Assembly (NCBI RefSeq): GCF_964020005.1
Contig: NZ_OZ026474.1
Location: forward strand, 434,001 to 498,000
Reading direction: 5' to 3'
Source: Spiroplasma endosymbiont of Atherix ibis
GTDB taxonomy: Bacteria > Bacillota_I > Bacilli_A > Mycoplasmatales > Mycoplasmataceae
DNA: 64,000 nt
Position numbers and translations under genes: made by a program. A model generated the notes under the pieces. That model ran no database searches and had not been told where the DNA came from. It was given only the letters and a program-made list of their open reading frames with translations. This document shows positions 53,030 to 63,349 of the stretch, piece by piece; positions within the stretch are counted from its first letter, which is position 1, and each line of letters begins with the position of its first letter.

Positions 53030-53190
53030 AATATTTTTAATAATTATATTATCTGTGTAACAATATATTAATCTCATTAATATAACCATATTGTCGAATT
53101 GTCAAAATTTACTTGTAAATTGAATTTTATGTTCTAAGTGAATTATTATCTTTATTTTTCTTAAATGTTAAAAAAGTACAATAAAAGTAT
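53030..53190 (-). mobile_element. Decayed scrap of the 25430-type IS
   Basis: Blocks such as TTATCTG, TTGTCGAATTG, CTTGTAAATTGAA and AAGTGAATTATTAT follow, in order, those of orfB in the two full copies (TTATCTGCAC, TTGTTCGAATC, CTTGTGTATTGAA, GAGTGAATAATTAT). Heavily mutated, ends not found. Confidence 0.5.
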
Positions 53191-53349
53191 AATTATATAA
53201 AAAATGTATTTTCTATTTTTTATTCTTAAGTTATGCAACTTATATTTGATTTAATATATCACTTTTATGTTTTTTATATATAATTATTAAGGACAACTTA
53301 ATTTACATTACTTATTTGCTTTAATTTTTTATTTATAGAGGAGAAAAAT

Positions 53350-53901
53350 ATGAAAAAATTATTAAGTATTTTTGCTACAACTAGTTTTGTTGCAACAGCA
53401 TCAATAACAGTTATATCATGTAATTCTAAAGACAAGATTAAAGATTTAACATTAGCATCTGATAAAACAAATAAAATGGTAGTTCAAGATTTATTAGAAA
53501 ATGCATTTTTAGAAGATAAAACACCAATATCAGTTGATGAAAATAATAAATTAAAAAATGACTATAAAGATTCTTTAGAAACCTCTGCAGATCCAGAAAA
53601 ATATCCAGATTATAAAATATCAGCATTTAAAGGTACTTTTTTAGAATTTAAAAAAGAATCTAAATTAAAAGATTTATTTAATGAAACTTCAAAAATTTTT
53701 GATAATTTAACAGAGGAATCATTAATAACTTACGCTTTTTCATTTAGTGATAAAAAAGGTGATACATTTGGTGTATTATATTTAATAAAATTAGATAATT
53801 CTAATCTAAAATGAGATGAAAATAAAAGTAGACCAATTAGTGGACTAGTTAAGGCAACTCAACAGTATAAATATAAAGTTAATTTTTTAGATGATAAATA
53901 A
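53350..53901 (+). CDS. Lipoprotein, 183 aa
   Basis: MKKLLSIFATTSFVATASIT ending VISC is a lipoprotein signal. The mature part is hydrophilic and mixed (DKIKDLTLASDKTNKMVVQDLLENAFLEDKTPISVDENN...), ending in QYKYKVNFLDDK; the VQDLLENAFLEDKTP stretch recalls repeat units of other Spiroplasma lipoproteins but I cannot name a family. No stops or frameshifts, so still under selection. GAGGAG precedes ATG. Confidence 0.75.
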
Positions 53902-53919
53902 TTAAAAAATTTTTATTAG

Positions 53920-53953
53920 TACTAATATTTTTAAAAATATTAGTATTTTTTTT
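53920..53953 (+). terminator. Terminator after the 183-aa lipoprotein
   Basis: Perfect 13-bp palindrome TACTAATATTTTT/AAAAATATTAGTA, then T-run. Confidence 0.85.
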
Positions 53954-54129
53954 ATTTTAGTTTTTTTATTATAATAAAAATTTTTTAATTTGTATTAAAA
54001 TTTTCTAATTATTTTTATAAAATAATAAATATATATTTACTAAGTTATTTTGGAATAATACTCCATATTTAATTATTTTTTAAATATATATAATTAATTT
54101 AGTTAAAATAAAGATATAAGGAGATATTT

Positions 54130-55068
54130 ATTAGTCGAATAAGGATAGGAGTAGATATTGGTGGCACACATATTAAATATGCATTTATAAAAGATAGTGA
54201 ATTTATTTATAAAAATAAGTTGGATACACCAAAAAAAGATATTATCGAGTTTATTTTTAAACAAATCAATATAAGTTTAGAAAAAGAAAACATAAATTAT
54301 GATGATATTTTATCAGTTTCTTTGACAATACCTGGAATAATTTTTAAAACAGGAAATGCAACATCTATTAATTTAGGATGAGAAAATTATCCTGTATTAC
54401 AAGAAGCTAAAAAAATATTTAAAAATAAGAAAATTGCAATTTTAAATGATGCTAAAGCAGCAGTATATGGGGAATATGTACATGGTTTAAAAATGGAAAA
54501 ACCAAATGTTTTAATGTATACAATTGGTACTGGAATTGGTTCAGGAACAATTATAAATAAAAAATTATATTTGGGCAATAACACTGTAATTGTTGGAGAA
54601 GTTCATGGTGGAGGGTTTCAAAATATAAGAGATTGTAAATGTGGTCTTGGAGGATGTGTTGAAGCTGTATCTGGAGCTCAAAATATTGAAAGAATTTTAA
54701 ATGAAAGAAAAAACGATTTAATGTTAAAAGACAAAGAGTTGCTAAAAAAAGATAAAATTTCAATAAAAGATTTAAGAAAAGAAATATTGAGTGGTAATCA
54801 ACAAATTTATAATATTTTTTATGAAAGTTTTTTACCTTTAACAGATCATATGGCAGTAATGATACATATGTTTGATTTTGATGTAATAGTAATTGGTGGG
54901 GGAGTTTCAAAACTTGGAGATTATATTTTAAAAATAATAGAAAAACAAATTAAAAATAAAATTTTAAAACCTTATTGTGATTTATTAGATTTAAGACTTG
55001 CAAAATTACAAAATGATGCAGGAATAATTGGAGTTGTTGAATATTCAAAAAATAACTTAGAAAGTTAG
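54130..55068 (+). CDS. ROK-family sugar kinase with apparent ATT start
   Basis: 312 residues. IRIGVDIGGTHIKYAFIKD (ATP-binding DIGGT), ILNDAKAAVYGEY (catalytic Asp in LNDA), YTIGTGIGSGTIIN, then the ROK zinc motif CKCGLGGCVEAVSG and VIVIGGGVS. It probably phosphorylates glucose or an amino sugar. The frame is free of stops, yet the first codon, 6 nt after AAGGAG, is ATT; the next in-frame ATG is residue 122, past the ATP site. A broken GH1 gene follows 16 nt later, suggesting a glycoside-use operon. Confidence 0.75.
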
Positions 55069-55084
55069 TAAATGGGACAAGTAT

Positions 55085-56455
55085 ATGATTAAGTTTGATA
55101 AAAAATTTGAAATTGGAGTTTCTCTTTCAGGTCCTCAAACAGAAGGAAATAAGAATAAAGTTCATAAAAATATAATGGATTATTGATTTAAAAATAATCC
55201 AAAAGATTTTTTTAATCAACAAGGTCCAGATTTAACTTGTGAATTTTATGATACTTATAAAGAGAAGTTAAAGTGATTATAACAAATAGGTTTAGAAACA
55301 TATAGAATTTCTATTCAATGATCAAGATTAATTTATAATTTTGAAAAATGTAGTGTAAACAAAGATGCATATGAATTTTATTTAAATTATTTTAAAGAAA
55401 TTAAGAAAAGAAAAATTAAGTTAATTGTCAATCTTCATCATTTTGATACACCTTATGAAATTTTCAAAAATGGGGGATGGGAAAACAAAAATACAATAGA
55501 ACTTTATTTAAAATATGCTAAAAAGTGTTTTGGATTGTTTGGAGATATTGTTGATGAATGAGCAACATTTAATGAACCTTCAGCAAATGTTGAATGTCAG
55601 TATTTATATGGATTTCATTTCCCAAAAGTACAAGATTTTAAAAGATCTATTCAAGTTTATTTTAATTTAATGGTAGCTCACTCTAAAACTGTTAATTACT
55701 TTAAAACAATTTATCCTAATAAAAAAATTACAATTATTGTAAGTATTAATCCTGCATATCCAAGATCACAAAATAAAGCAGATTTACAAGCAGCTGAATT
55801 TAGAAATATGATATTTGTTTATTTTCAATTAAATTTAATTTTAAAGGGAACTTTAACTAAGCAATTAGAAAATTTCTTAAAACAATATGATTTAATTCCA
55901 CAATATTTTTTAGAAGAGTTTGAAGAAATAAAAAAAGCAAAGATTGACTATATTGCTTTGAATTATTATCAACCTTCAAGAGTTAAAGCTAAAGAAACTA
56001 AAAAAATAGAAGAAAAAATTATGCCTTTATCATTTTATGATTATTATGAATGACCAAAAAGAAGAATTAATCCTCATCGAGGATGAGAAATATATCCTCA
56101 GGGACTTTATGATTTGGCAATGTTAATTAAAAATGAGTATGACAATTTTGCTTGAATGATAAGTGAAAATGGTATGGGTGTAGAAAATGAAGAGAAATTT
56201 AAAATTGAAGTAATCATAAATGATGATTATAGAATTGAATTTATTGAAGAACATTTACAATTTTTAAAAATAGCTATTGACCAAGGTTCAAATTGTTTTG
56301 GCTATTCATTGTGAACTTTTATAGATTGTTGAAGTTGAGCAAATGCTTTTAAAAATAGATATGGTATTGTAGAATATGATTTAGAAAATAAAAAAACATT
56401 TATTAAAAAATCTGGAATATATATTTCTGAGCTTATTAAATTAAAATCTCAATAA
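55085..56455 (+). pseudogene. GH1 glycosidase (6-phospho-beta-glucosidase type), one in-frame TAA
   Basis: A 456-codon frame. GH1 blocks: SGPQTEG near the N-terminus, LETYRISIQWSRL, NLHHFDTPYEI, acid/base Glu in TFNEPSA, LNYYQPSRV, nucleophile Glu in MISENGMG, and the C-terminal GYSLWTFIDCWSWANAFKNRYGIVEYD. TAA at 55280 (codon 66) is the only fault. Phospho-glucosidases usually hydrolyse PTS-imported disaccharide phosphates; the ROK kinase upstream would phosphorylate released sugar. Confidence 0.8.
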
Positions 56456-56516
56456 TTAAATTTCAAACTCTTATTAATAAAAATATCAATAATATAGATT
56501 TTTTATATAAAATATA

Positions 56517-56550
56517 AAAAATCTTTTTATTAAAATAAAAGGATTTTTGT
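56517..56550 (+). terminator. Terminator after the GH1 gene
   Basis: AAAAATC/GGATTTTT arms around TTTTATTAAAATAAAA, T-rich tail. Confidence 0.65.
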
Positions 56551-56600
56551 AGATAAAATATTTTTATATCTATATGATAATGAAATAAAGGAGTGAAAAA

Positions 56601-57362
56601 ATGAAATCTTTCAACTTTCAATTGACATATAAATACTTTTTTGGGTTATTATCATTTTTTACTATTTTTTCTTACTATATTTGAAATATAGTAACAGCAA
56701 AAGAAATTAACAGTACATATAGTGGAAATTATGAAATATATACAATAGATTATTTTACAACTTTTACTTTATTATCAAATGTTTTTGTTCAAGCTTGATT
56801 TTTATATGCTGCAATTAATCACAAAAATGAAGGAAAAACTAAATTACTAAGTTATACAACAGCAAATTCAATTTCAACTATGATTACTGTTACTTTAATT
56901 GTTTATAATGCTATTTTAATTCCAGTTCAGGGTTTTCCAACTCATCCATTTTCAATTTTTGTTACTTTAATTGATCATGCAATAGTTCCAATTGCCTTTA
57001 TTTTATATGTAAATTTATTTATGAGAAATAAAGAACAAGTTAATTTAAAACAATTTTTTATAAAAAAATTCTGAATACAATTTATGATGGTTTTAATTTA
57101 TTGTATTTTTGCCATGATTAGAGGAGAGTTAAGATATAATACTTCTTCTGATTTATATTATAAAGAGGTAGTAAGAAATTTACTTTATCCTTATTTCTTC
57201 TTAGATGTTCATCACACAGGACCAGGGGGAATTCCTGGATATGGATGATTCTTTATTGCTTTTTTTGCAATAACAGGATTACTTGTAGGATTTAGTTTTT
57301 TATATAACTTTATAAATAATAAAGTTATTACTAAAAATTTTTATCAAAAAATAAATAAATAA
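56601..57362 (+). CDS. Pr6Pr-like membrane protein
   Basis: 253 residues with six predicted membrane segments (YFFGLLSFFTIFSYYIW; FTTFTLLSNVFVQAWFLYAAI; MITVTLIVYNAILIPV; FVTLIDHAIVPIAFILYVNLF; FMMVLIYCIFAMIRGE; GWFFIAFFAITGLLVGFSFLY). VYNAIL, LIDHAIVPIAFIL and the DVHHTGPGG..GYGW loop fit the Pr6Pr/FAR-17a-like family. Role unknown. AAGGAGTG precedes ATG. Confidence 0.55.
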
Positions 57363-57473
57363 GTAATTTTAAACTTAATTATTACTATATAATATAAGGG
57401 TGTTAGACACATCTTTTGATAGCGTATAATTTATTGCCTTTAAAAGACTTAAATAGAAAGGCAGTAAAAACAT

Positions 57474-57722
57474 ATGGAATTTGATAACAAAGAAAACTTT
57501 AGACGTTCAAGAAGTGAAAATGGATCAAGAGATGGTGGAAGATCTGGTGGATCTAATCATAGTGGAGATCGCGGCTCAAGATTTGGTGGTCGTGGTAGAG
57601 ACAATGGTGGAAGATCTGGTAGACAAGGTGTAAATTCAGGAAGAATTGATAACTTTGAAAAACCATTATTAGAAATTTTAAAAGAAATTAATGAAAAATT
57701 AGATCTTTTAATTAAAAAATAA
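57474..57722 (+). CDS. Arg-Gly-rich (RGG-like) small protein
   Basis: 82 residues: MEFDNKENFRRSRSENGSRD, then about 35 residues of Gly, Arg, Ser and Asp (GGRSGG, GDRGSRFGGRGRDNGG, RSGRQG), and a C-terminal helix LLEILKEINEKLDLLIKK. The repeats resemble eukaryotic RGG boxes and the Gly/Arg tails of some RNA helicases. Codon choice is GC-richer (CGC, CGT, GGT) than neighbours. GAAAGG precedes ATG. It stands alone between a promoter-like TATAAT (57442) and a terminator. Probably binds RNA or DNA; function unknown. Confidence 0.65.
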   Translation: MEFDNKENFRRSRSENGSRDGGRSGGSNHSGDRGSRFGGRGRDNGGRSGRQGVNSGRIDNFEKPLLEILKEINEKLDLLIKK

Positions 57723-57732
57723 TTAGTAATTT

Positions 57733-57770
57733 AAAACTTTTAAATAATTTTATTTGAAAGTTTTTTTTAT
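57733..57770 (+). terminator. Terminator after the RGG-like gene
   Basis: AAAACTTTTAAATAA/TTATTTGAAAGTTTT, short loop, T8. Confidence 0.85.
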
Positions 57771-57851
57771 TTTTTAAATAAAAATTGAATTTATCGTTAT
57801 TTTTGCTATTATAGAAAATGTAGATTTAAAAATTTAAAGTTTTAATAAAAC

Positions 57852-57878
57852 AATTATTATTATTATTATTATTATTTT
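57852..57878 (+). repeat. ATT trinucleotide tract in a 5' leader
   Basis: About eight ATT units in a row lie 40 nt before the 57915 start codon, flanked by TTTAATAAAAC and TTTTATTAAAAC. Trinucleotide tracts upstream of genes are known slippage switches in other mollicutes. Confidence 0.75.
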
Positions 57879-57914
57879 ATTAAAACAAATAAGATATGAA
57901 AGAAGTTAAAATAT

Positions 57915-58445
57915 ATGAGAATAATACCTTATGAACTTTATGAATATGCTCCAGATTTATCTTTAACTACTTTAAGAAAAGAATTTGGAATGCATGATTA
58001 CTGCTTAAATTTAGATTTAAAAAATAAGGCTATGCAACCTTTTTTAGATATGAGAAGAAATTATTTTAATTTAATTGTATTTAAATGAAATGAAGAAATG
58101 AAAAAAAGAGATCATTATGTAAATACTTTTCATTCAAATTATGCATTAAATAGTACTTTTATAGAGCAAAAAACTGATTATTTTTTAATTCTTGAATGTA
58201 TTGTTCAATGAGATTTAAAAGAATTTGAACCTTATAATACAAAATTAAAATGGTTTAATATAGCTGTAAAATATCATGAAAATAGTAGTTTAAAAGATAT
58301 AAAATTTAATTTAAATAAATATAATAGTTTATTACAATGATATAAAGAAAAATTTATGTGTTTAAATGATTCAAATAAATTAAAACCTAAAAATTTAGAT
58401 ATTAGTATAGTACTAGATTATTTTAAAATAGTTTTTAGTATATAA
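57915..58445 (+). CDS. Hypothetical protein, 176 aa
   Basis: Frame free of stops, with TGA as Trp. Starts MRIIPYELYEYAPDLSLTTLRKEFGMHDYC and ends LDISIVLDYFKIVFSI. Soluble, aromatic-rich, no motif I can name. A GAAAGAAG ribosome binding site lies 11-18 nt upstream and an ATT-repeat leader precedes it. Confidence 0.6.
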
Positions 58446-58492
58446 TATTTTTTCTTTTTAATGGAAATATTTTCTAAAAATTTTGAAATTCA

Positions 58493-58518
58493 TAGACTTT
58501 TTTTTTTTTTTTTATAAT
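58493..58518 (+). promoter_or_regulatory. Promoter with T-tract spacer before ilvA
   Basis: TAGACT (58493-58498), then 14 T, then TATAAT (58513-58518): the same layout and spacer length as at 26712. Confidence 0.55.
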
Positions 58519-58572
58519 ACAATAATAGTTAAATATATAATTTTATATTTCTAAAAGAAAGGAATGTTATAA

Positions 58573-59814
58573 ATGGAAAAATATAATTTACCAAAAGAGA
58601 AAATTGAAGAAAGATATGAAAAAATTAAAAATCACATAAATATAACCCCTATGATATATGCAAATAAATTAAGTATACTTAGCGGTAATCAAGTATATGT
58701 AAAATTAGAAAATTTACAAAAAGCAGGTTCTTTTAAAATAAGAGGAGCTTTATCAAAAATGATGTCTATAAGTAAAGAAGAATTAAATAAAGGAGTTGTT
58801 GCTGCAAGTGCAGGAAATCATTCACAAGGAGTTGCTTATGCATCAAACTTATTGAATTGTCCTGCAACAATTGTTATGCCAGAAACAGCACCACTTGCAA
58901 AAATTAATGCAACAAAAAATTATGGAGTAAATGTAATCTTACATGGTAACTTTTTTGATGATGCTCAAGCAAAAGCAACAGAGATTGTAAAAGAAACCAA
59001 AAAAACCTTAGTTCATGCCTTTAATGATTTAGATGTTATTATGGGGCAAGGATCATTAGGAATTGAAATTTTAGATCAAGTAAAAGATGTTGATTATGTT
59101 CTTGTTCCAGTTGGAGGAGGAGGAATTCTTTCTGGAATATCAGCATATATTAAACAAGTTAATCCAAAAGTTAAATTAATTGGAGTAGAATCTGAAAATG
59201 TACCTTCGTATTTTCAAGCAAGAAAAACAGGAAAACCTCATACTGTAGCAAGTAAGCTATCTATTGCTGATGGAATTGCAGTAAAAGAAACAGGAGATAT
59301 CACTTTTAATTTATTCAATAAATATGTAGATGATGTTGTACTAGTTTCTGAGCAAGAAGTTGCTGAAACCATTTTATTTTTATTTGAAAATTGTAAAATT
59401 GTTGCTGAGGGTGCAGGAGCAGTTACATGTGCAGCTATATTATTTAATAAGTTAAATATTACAAATAAAAAAGTGGTTTGTTTATTAACTGGTGGAAATA
59501 TTGATGTTACATCATTTATAAATATTGCAAATAGAGCTTTAATTGCTCAACACAGAAGAGTTATTTTAAAAATAAATGCACCGATTTCAAAAGATCATTT
59601 ATTAAAAATCACAAGTATTTTTTCAAAAAGATATGTACAAATTCATAGAATAAGTGATTCACAAAATGATAATAAACTAGAAATTAATAGAGAAATTATA
59701 AAAGTTGTTTGTGACATTAATACAAAAGAGGAATTAAAATTAATAGTTAATGATTTAGAAGAAATTGGCTATGAAGTGATGGGAAAAGAATTTATTAAGG
59801 AGATAATTAAATAA
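58573..59814 (+). CDS. ilvA: Threonine dehydratase (threonine ammonia-lyase) with ACT domain
   Basis: Converts threonine to 2-oxobutanoate and ammonia. 413 residues. The PLP-binding Lys is K55 in [19 protein letters not shown] and the glycine loop [10 protein letters not shown] are present; an ACT-like tail from about residue 330 ([19 protein letters not shown]) suggests allosteric control. AAAGGAA precedes ATG. It is followed by ridA with one base between stop and start. Catabolic use is likely because isoleucine synthesis is absent in Spiroplasma. Confidence 0.92.
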   Translation: MEKYNLPKEKIEERYEKIKNHINITPMIYANKLSILSGNQVYVKLENLQKAGSFKIRGALSKMMSISKEELNKGVVAASAGNHSQGVAYASNLLNCPATIVMPETAPLAKINATKNYGVNVILHGNFFDDAQAKATEIVKETKKTLVHAFNDLDVIMGQGSLGIEILDQVKDVDYVLVPVGGGGILSGISAYIKQVNPKVKLIGVESENVPSYFQARKTGKPHTVASKLSIADGIAVKETGDITFNLFNKYVDDVVLVSEQEVAETILFLFENCKIVAEGAGAVTCAAILFNKLNITNKKVVCLLTGGNIDVTSFINIANRALIAQHRRVILKINAPISKDHLLKITSIFSKRYVQIHRISDSQNDNKLEINREIIKVVCDINTKEELKLIVNDLEEIGYEVMGKEFIKEIIK

Positions 59815-59815
59815 A

Positions 59816-60190
59816 ATGAAATACATAAAAACTGAAAAAGCTCCTAGAGCAATCGGACCTTATTCACAAGCTGTTCTTTTAGAAAACAGAACCTTGTTTA
59901 TTTCAGGTCAGTTAGGACTAGATCCAAAAACTATGCAATTAAAAGAAAATATTCATGATCAAACTGTACAGTCACTTAAGAATATAAAAAGTATTTTAAG
60001 TGAAGCAGGATATAAAAAAAATAATGTAGCAAAAGTTACTATTTTATTAAAAGATATTAATGACTTTAGTGTTGTTAATGAAATATATAGTTCATTTTTT
60101 GAAGAACATAAACCAGCAAGGAGTACTTTTGCAGTTAAAGAACTTCCTAAAAATGGTTTAGTAGAAATAGAAGCAATTGCTTTTAAATAA
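59816..60190 (+). CDS. ridA: Enamine/imine deaminase RidA
   Basis: 124 residues, full family length. [29 protein letters not shown] at the N-terminus and the active-site Arg in [25 protein letters not shown]. RidA hydrolyses 2-iminobutanoate and 2-aminoacrylate released by PLP dehydratases, which explains its coupling to ilvA (1 nt apart). Confidence 0.95.
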   Translation: MKYIKTEKAPRAIGPYSQAVLLENRTLFISGQLGLDPKTMQLKENIHDQTVQSLKNIKSILSEAGYKKNNVAKVTILLKDINDFSVVNEIYSSFFEEHKPARSTFAVKELPKNGLVEIEAIAFK

Positions 60191-60194
60191 ATAA

Positions 60195-61853
60195 TTGAAA
60201 CAAAAAGAAGCCTTAAGCTTTGTTCAAGAAAATGAATTATATTTAAGTAAAAATACAGATCTTTTGTATAAATATAGTGAAATTAAAAATAATATTAATC
60301 ATTTCTATAAAAGTGAACTGAAATTTTTAAGAGAAAGATATATGAAAAAATTAATTTCTAAAGAAGAATATTTAAAAATAAAAAGCAAATTAAAAGAAAT
60401 AGTAAAAAAATATAATACTAAAGTTAATACAATTTTAGATTATGCTTATTCACTATCTCTTGATGCTTATAATAAAGGAAATGAATTAAGAGATAAAATT
60501 AATTATACAGAGTTAAAAAAAGAGTATAAAGATGAAATCGAAAAAATAAAAACTGAAGCAATATCAGATTCTGAAAAAAAACAAAAAATTAAATTAGTTA
60601 AAAATAATTATGCTATTTATAAAAAAAGTATATCTTCAAAAGTAATTAAATTAATAGGAATAATTATGATACCTTTATTTCTTTTTTCAGCTTTATTACT
60701 AAATTATTTATATTACTTTAAAAAAGCCAACAATGGTAAGGAATTTGATTTAAAAGACTTAGATCATATGATTGCTTTCATAACAGTAATAATTGGTTGT
60801 ATTTTAATATTAGGTTTTCTTGCCTTTATGTCAATATTTACAATCAAAAGACTATTCTTAGATAAACAAGAAAATCTATTTGTAGTTTCAGCAATTGGTG
60901 GAGTTGGAAGTTTTACAGATACTATTGGTGTTGGAAGTTTTGCAGTAACAGTTGCACTTTTAAACGCTACTGATTCTGTTAAAAATATAAAAAAACTACC
61001 AGGTACTTTAAATATAGGATTGGTTATTCCAAATTTATTTGCAGGAAGTTTATTTGTAAGCGCAATTGAAGTTGAATTAGCTACTTTAATATCTCTAATT
61101 GGTGCAGCAATGCTTGGAGCGTTTGTAGGAGCCAAACTTGTTAATAAAGTAAATAAAGCTTTTGTTGCAATTCTTGTATCATTTTGTCTTGCAATAGCAG
61201 GGATATTAATGATGTTAGCTCAATTTAAAGTTATTGGAAATGTTGAAAATTCAAAAGATTTACCAAGTGGATTACATGGTTGAAAAATTTATGTAGGAGC
61301 TATTAGTTTCTTTGTAATTGGAGGACTTCAAAGTTTTGGTATTGGTCTTTATGCACCAGCTTTGGCAGTAATTTCTTTGTTAGGAATGAATGTTGTTGCT
61401 GCTTTTCCAATTATGACTTGTGCTGCAGGTTTCTCAATGCCAACAACTGCTTGAACTTTTCATAAAAATAATGATTATTGTCCAAAAGTAAGTTATGGAT
61501 TAATGATAGGTGGAGTTATTGGTACACTTATAGCATTTTGTACAGTATTTGTTGGTATACAAGGTGGAGCAGGTATTGAAATGTCAACATTTACTTGATA
61601 TTTAAAATGATTTGCTATTATTGTTATGTTTTATGCTTCAACAATGTTAATGCTAAAATTTATAAAATTAATTAAAGAAAATGATAAAGAAAAACCAGTA
61701 GAAAAAACTTATAAGAATTTTTTTGAAGAACAAGATTCTATGAAAAAAATTGAAGATGAGTTAAAAGATATTTCTATGATTAAAGATATAAACTTAGAAA
61801 GTATTGAAAAATCTTTACAATCAAATCAAATAAAACTTCATAAATGAAACTAA
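60195..61853 (+). CDS. TSUP (TauE/SafE) family membrane transporter with long cytoplasmic N-terminus
   Basis: 552 residues. The first 150 residues are charged and coiled-coil-like; about ten membrane segments follow, with the paired TSUP repeats AIGGVGSFTDTIGVGSFAVTVALL and VGAISFFVIGGLQSFGIGLYAPALAV, and a charged C-terminus. TSUP proteins export organic anions or sulfonates; here the partner genes suggest an organic acid such as 2-oxobutanoate, a guess. Start TTG at 60195 follows an in-frame TAA directly and 4 nt after ridA, so it relies on coupling. Ends after TGA(Trp) with TAA 61851. Confidence 0.82.
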
Positions 61854-61861
61854 GTTTTTAT

Positions 61862-61896
61862 AAAAACTCCATTTAAAATAATGTGAGTTTTTTTAT
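61862..61896 (+). terminator. Terminator of the ilvA-ridA-TSUP operon
   Basis: AAAACTC/GAGTTTT arms, AT loop, T7. Confidence 0.75.
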
Positions 61897-62004
61897 TTTA
61901 TTTAATCTAAAAATCAATTTTCTTAAAAATAATTTTTATTAAGTTAGTTTTAAAAACCTTTTTTCATAATAAAATATGTTATTATAAAAAAAGAGGTAAA
62001 ACAA

Positions 62005-63309
62005 ATGAAAAAACTTTTAAGTTTAATATCTACAATAATATTAGAAATTACAACTTCAAATGTTGTAATTTCTTGTAAAATTACTGAAAATAATTAAAGT
62101 AAAACAAATTTATCAAATGTTATTTTAGATAAACAGTTGAGAGAAATTCAAAATAATTCTGAAAGTACTATTTTAAAAGCAGTTAAATTAAAAAATAATA
62201 ATTTAAAAACAGAGTATGTTCAAGTAACTAATATAACAAAAATAAGTGCTGTTATTACAAGCAAAAATGATAATTATTATATTGGTAGTGTTACAGTTAA
62301 TTTTGCTATAAGTGATAAAAAAAATACAGAACAAATAGATAAAGTTTTAGTAGGATATTATTATGATTGAGGGGGAGCAGGACAAGTAAAACCTAGTTTT
62401 GATCAACTTGCAAATACAAATTATAATGTAATTGATGTTTCTTTCTTATATTCAAAATCAGCATATGTTATGCCAGTTTATGAACCTGTTAATGCAAATG
62501 AAGTAAAACAAGGAATTAAACTATTACATTAAAAAGGAAAAAAAGTTCTTATTTCAATGGGTGGTGCTACTGGAAGTGAAATGAGATTTAGAATTGATCA
62601 GAAAGATGAATTAAAAAGAACTATTATTTCAGTTATTAATGAATATGGTTTTGATGGACTTGATATTGATTGAGAAGGTAGTTGTTTGTCTGACAGAATC
62701 AGTCAACAAGTAACAATTGATGCTTTAAAAGAAATTAAAGATGCTAATTCTAACTTTATTATAACTATGGCTCCAGAAATGCCATATTTAAAAAATAGCA
62801 CAGAAGCAAGTGGAGGAAGCTATATTCCATTTTTAAAGCAATTAGATAAATATTATAATTAAATTAATCCTCAATTTTATAATGGTTGAGGTTTTGGGCC
62901 TTATGTTGAACAAAAAGAAGCTAAAAAATTGAATTTACCATATCTAAGTACTATAATAAATGATGATCAAGAACATAGAGCAGAATTTTATTATTTGATG
63001 ACAAAATATATGACAACAACTTATAGTAAAAGCAATGATTTTTATTTAATAAATCCTGATAGATTTGTTTTAGGAGATTCAACAAATGAATTAGCAGGTA
63101 GAGGTGCTGCAACTGAACAGTCAATTAAAAAATCATATCAGTGATTAGCTTAAGATGGAATTTATACAAAAGGTCTTATGACGTGAGCTGTAAATTTTGA
63201 TGCTTATGAAGGAACTTTAACAATAAATAATCAAGTAGTTAATTGAAAAAAATGATCTTATGAATCATGATTTAATGAAACTCATGGAAAAGAAAATAAA
63301 AGTAAATAG
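62005..63309 (+). pseudogene. GH18 chitinase-like lipoprotein, four in-frame TAA
   Basis: A 435-codon frame starting MKKLLSLISTIILEITTSNVVISC, a lipoprotein signal. GH18 features: KVLVGYYYDWGGAG, NVIDVSFLYS, KVLISMGGATGSEM and the catalytic motif FDGLDIDWE at residues 216-224, then MAPEMPYL, QFYNGWG and LMTWAVNFD. All catalytic acids are present. TAA at 62095, 62530, 62860 and 63151 interrupt it, with no frameshift. If once active, it could have cut host chitin or N-glycans. GAGG precedes ATG. Confidence 0.8.
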
Positions 63310-63349
63310 TTCTTATTATTTAGTATATAAATTATGTTAGGTGATATAA

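Noticed and set aside
54387-54910. Long minus-strand open frames opposite the ROK kinase
   Set aside because: They are shadows of the ROK coding frame; no ribosome binding site and no sensible protein composition.
60764-61135. Minus-strand frame of 123 codons inside the TSUP gene
   Set aside because: Antisense to conserved membrane repeats of the transporter; no start signal or family match.
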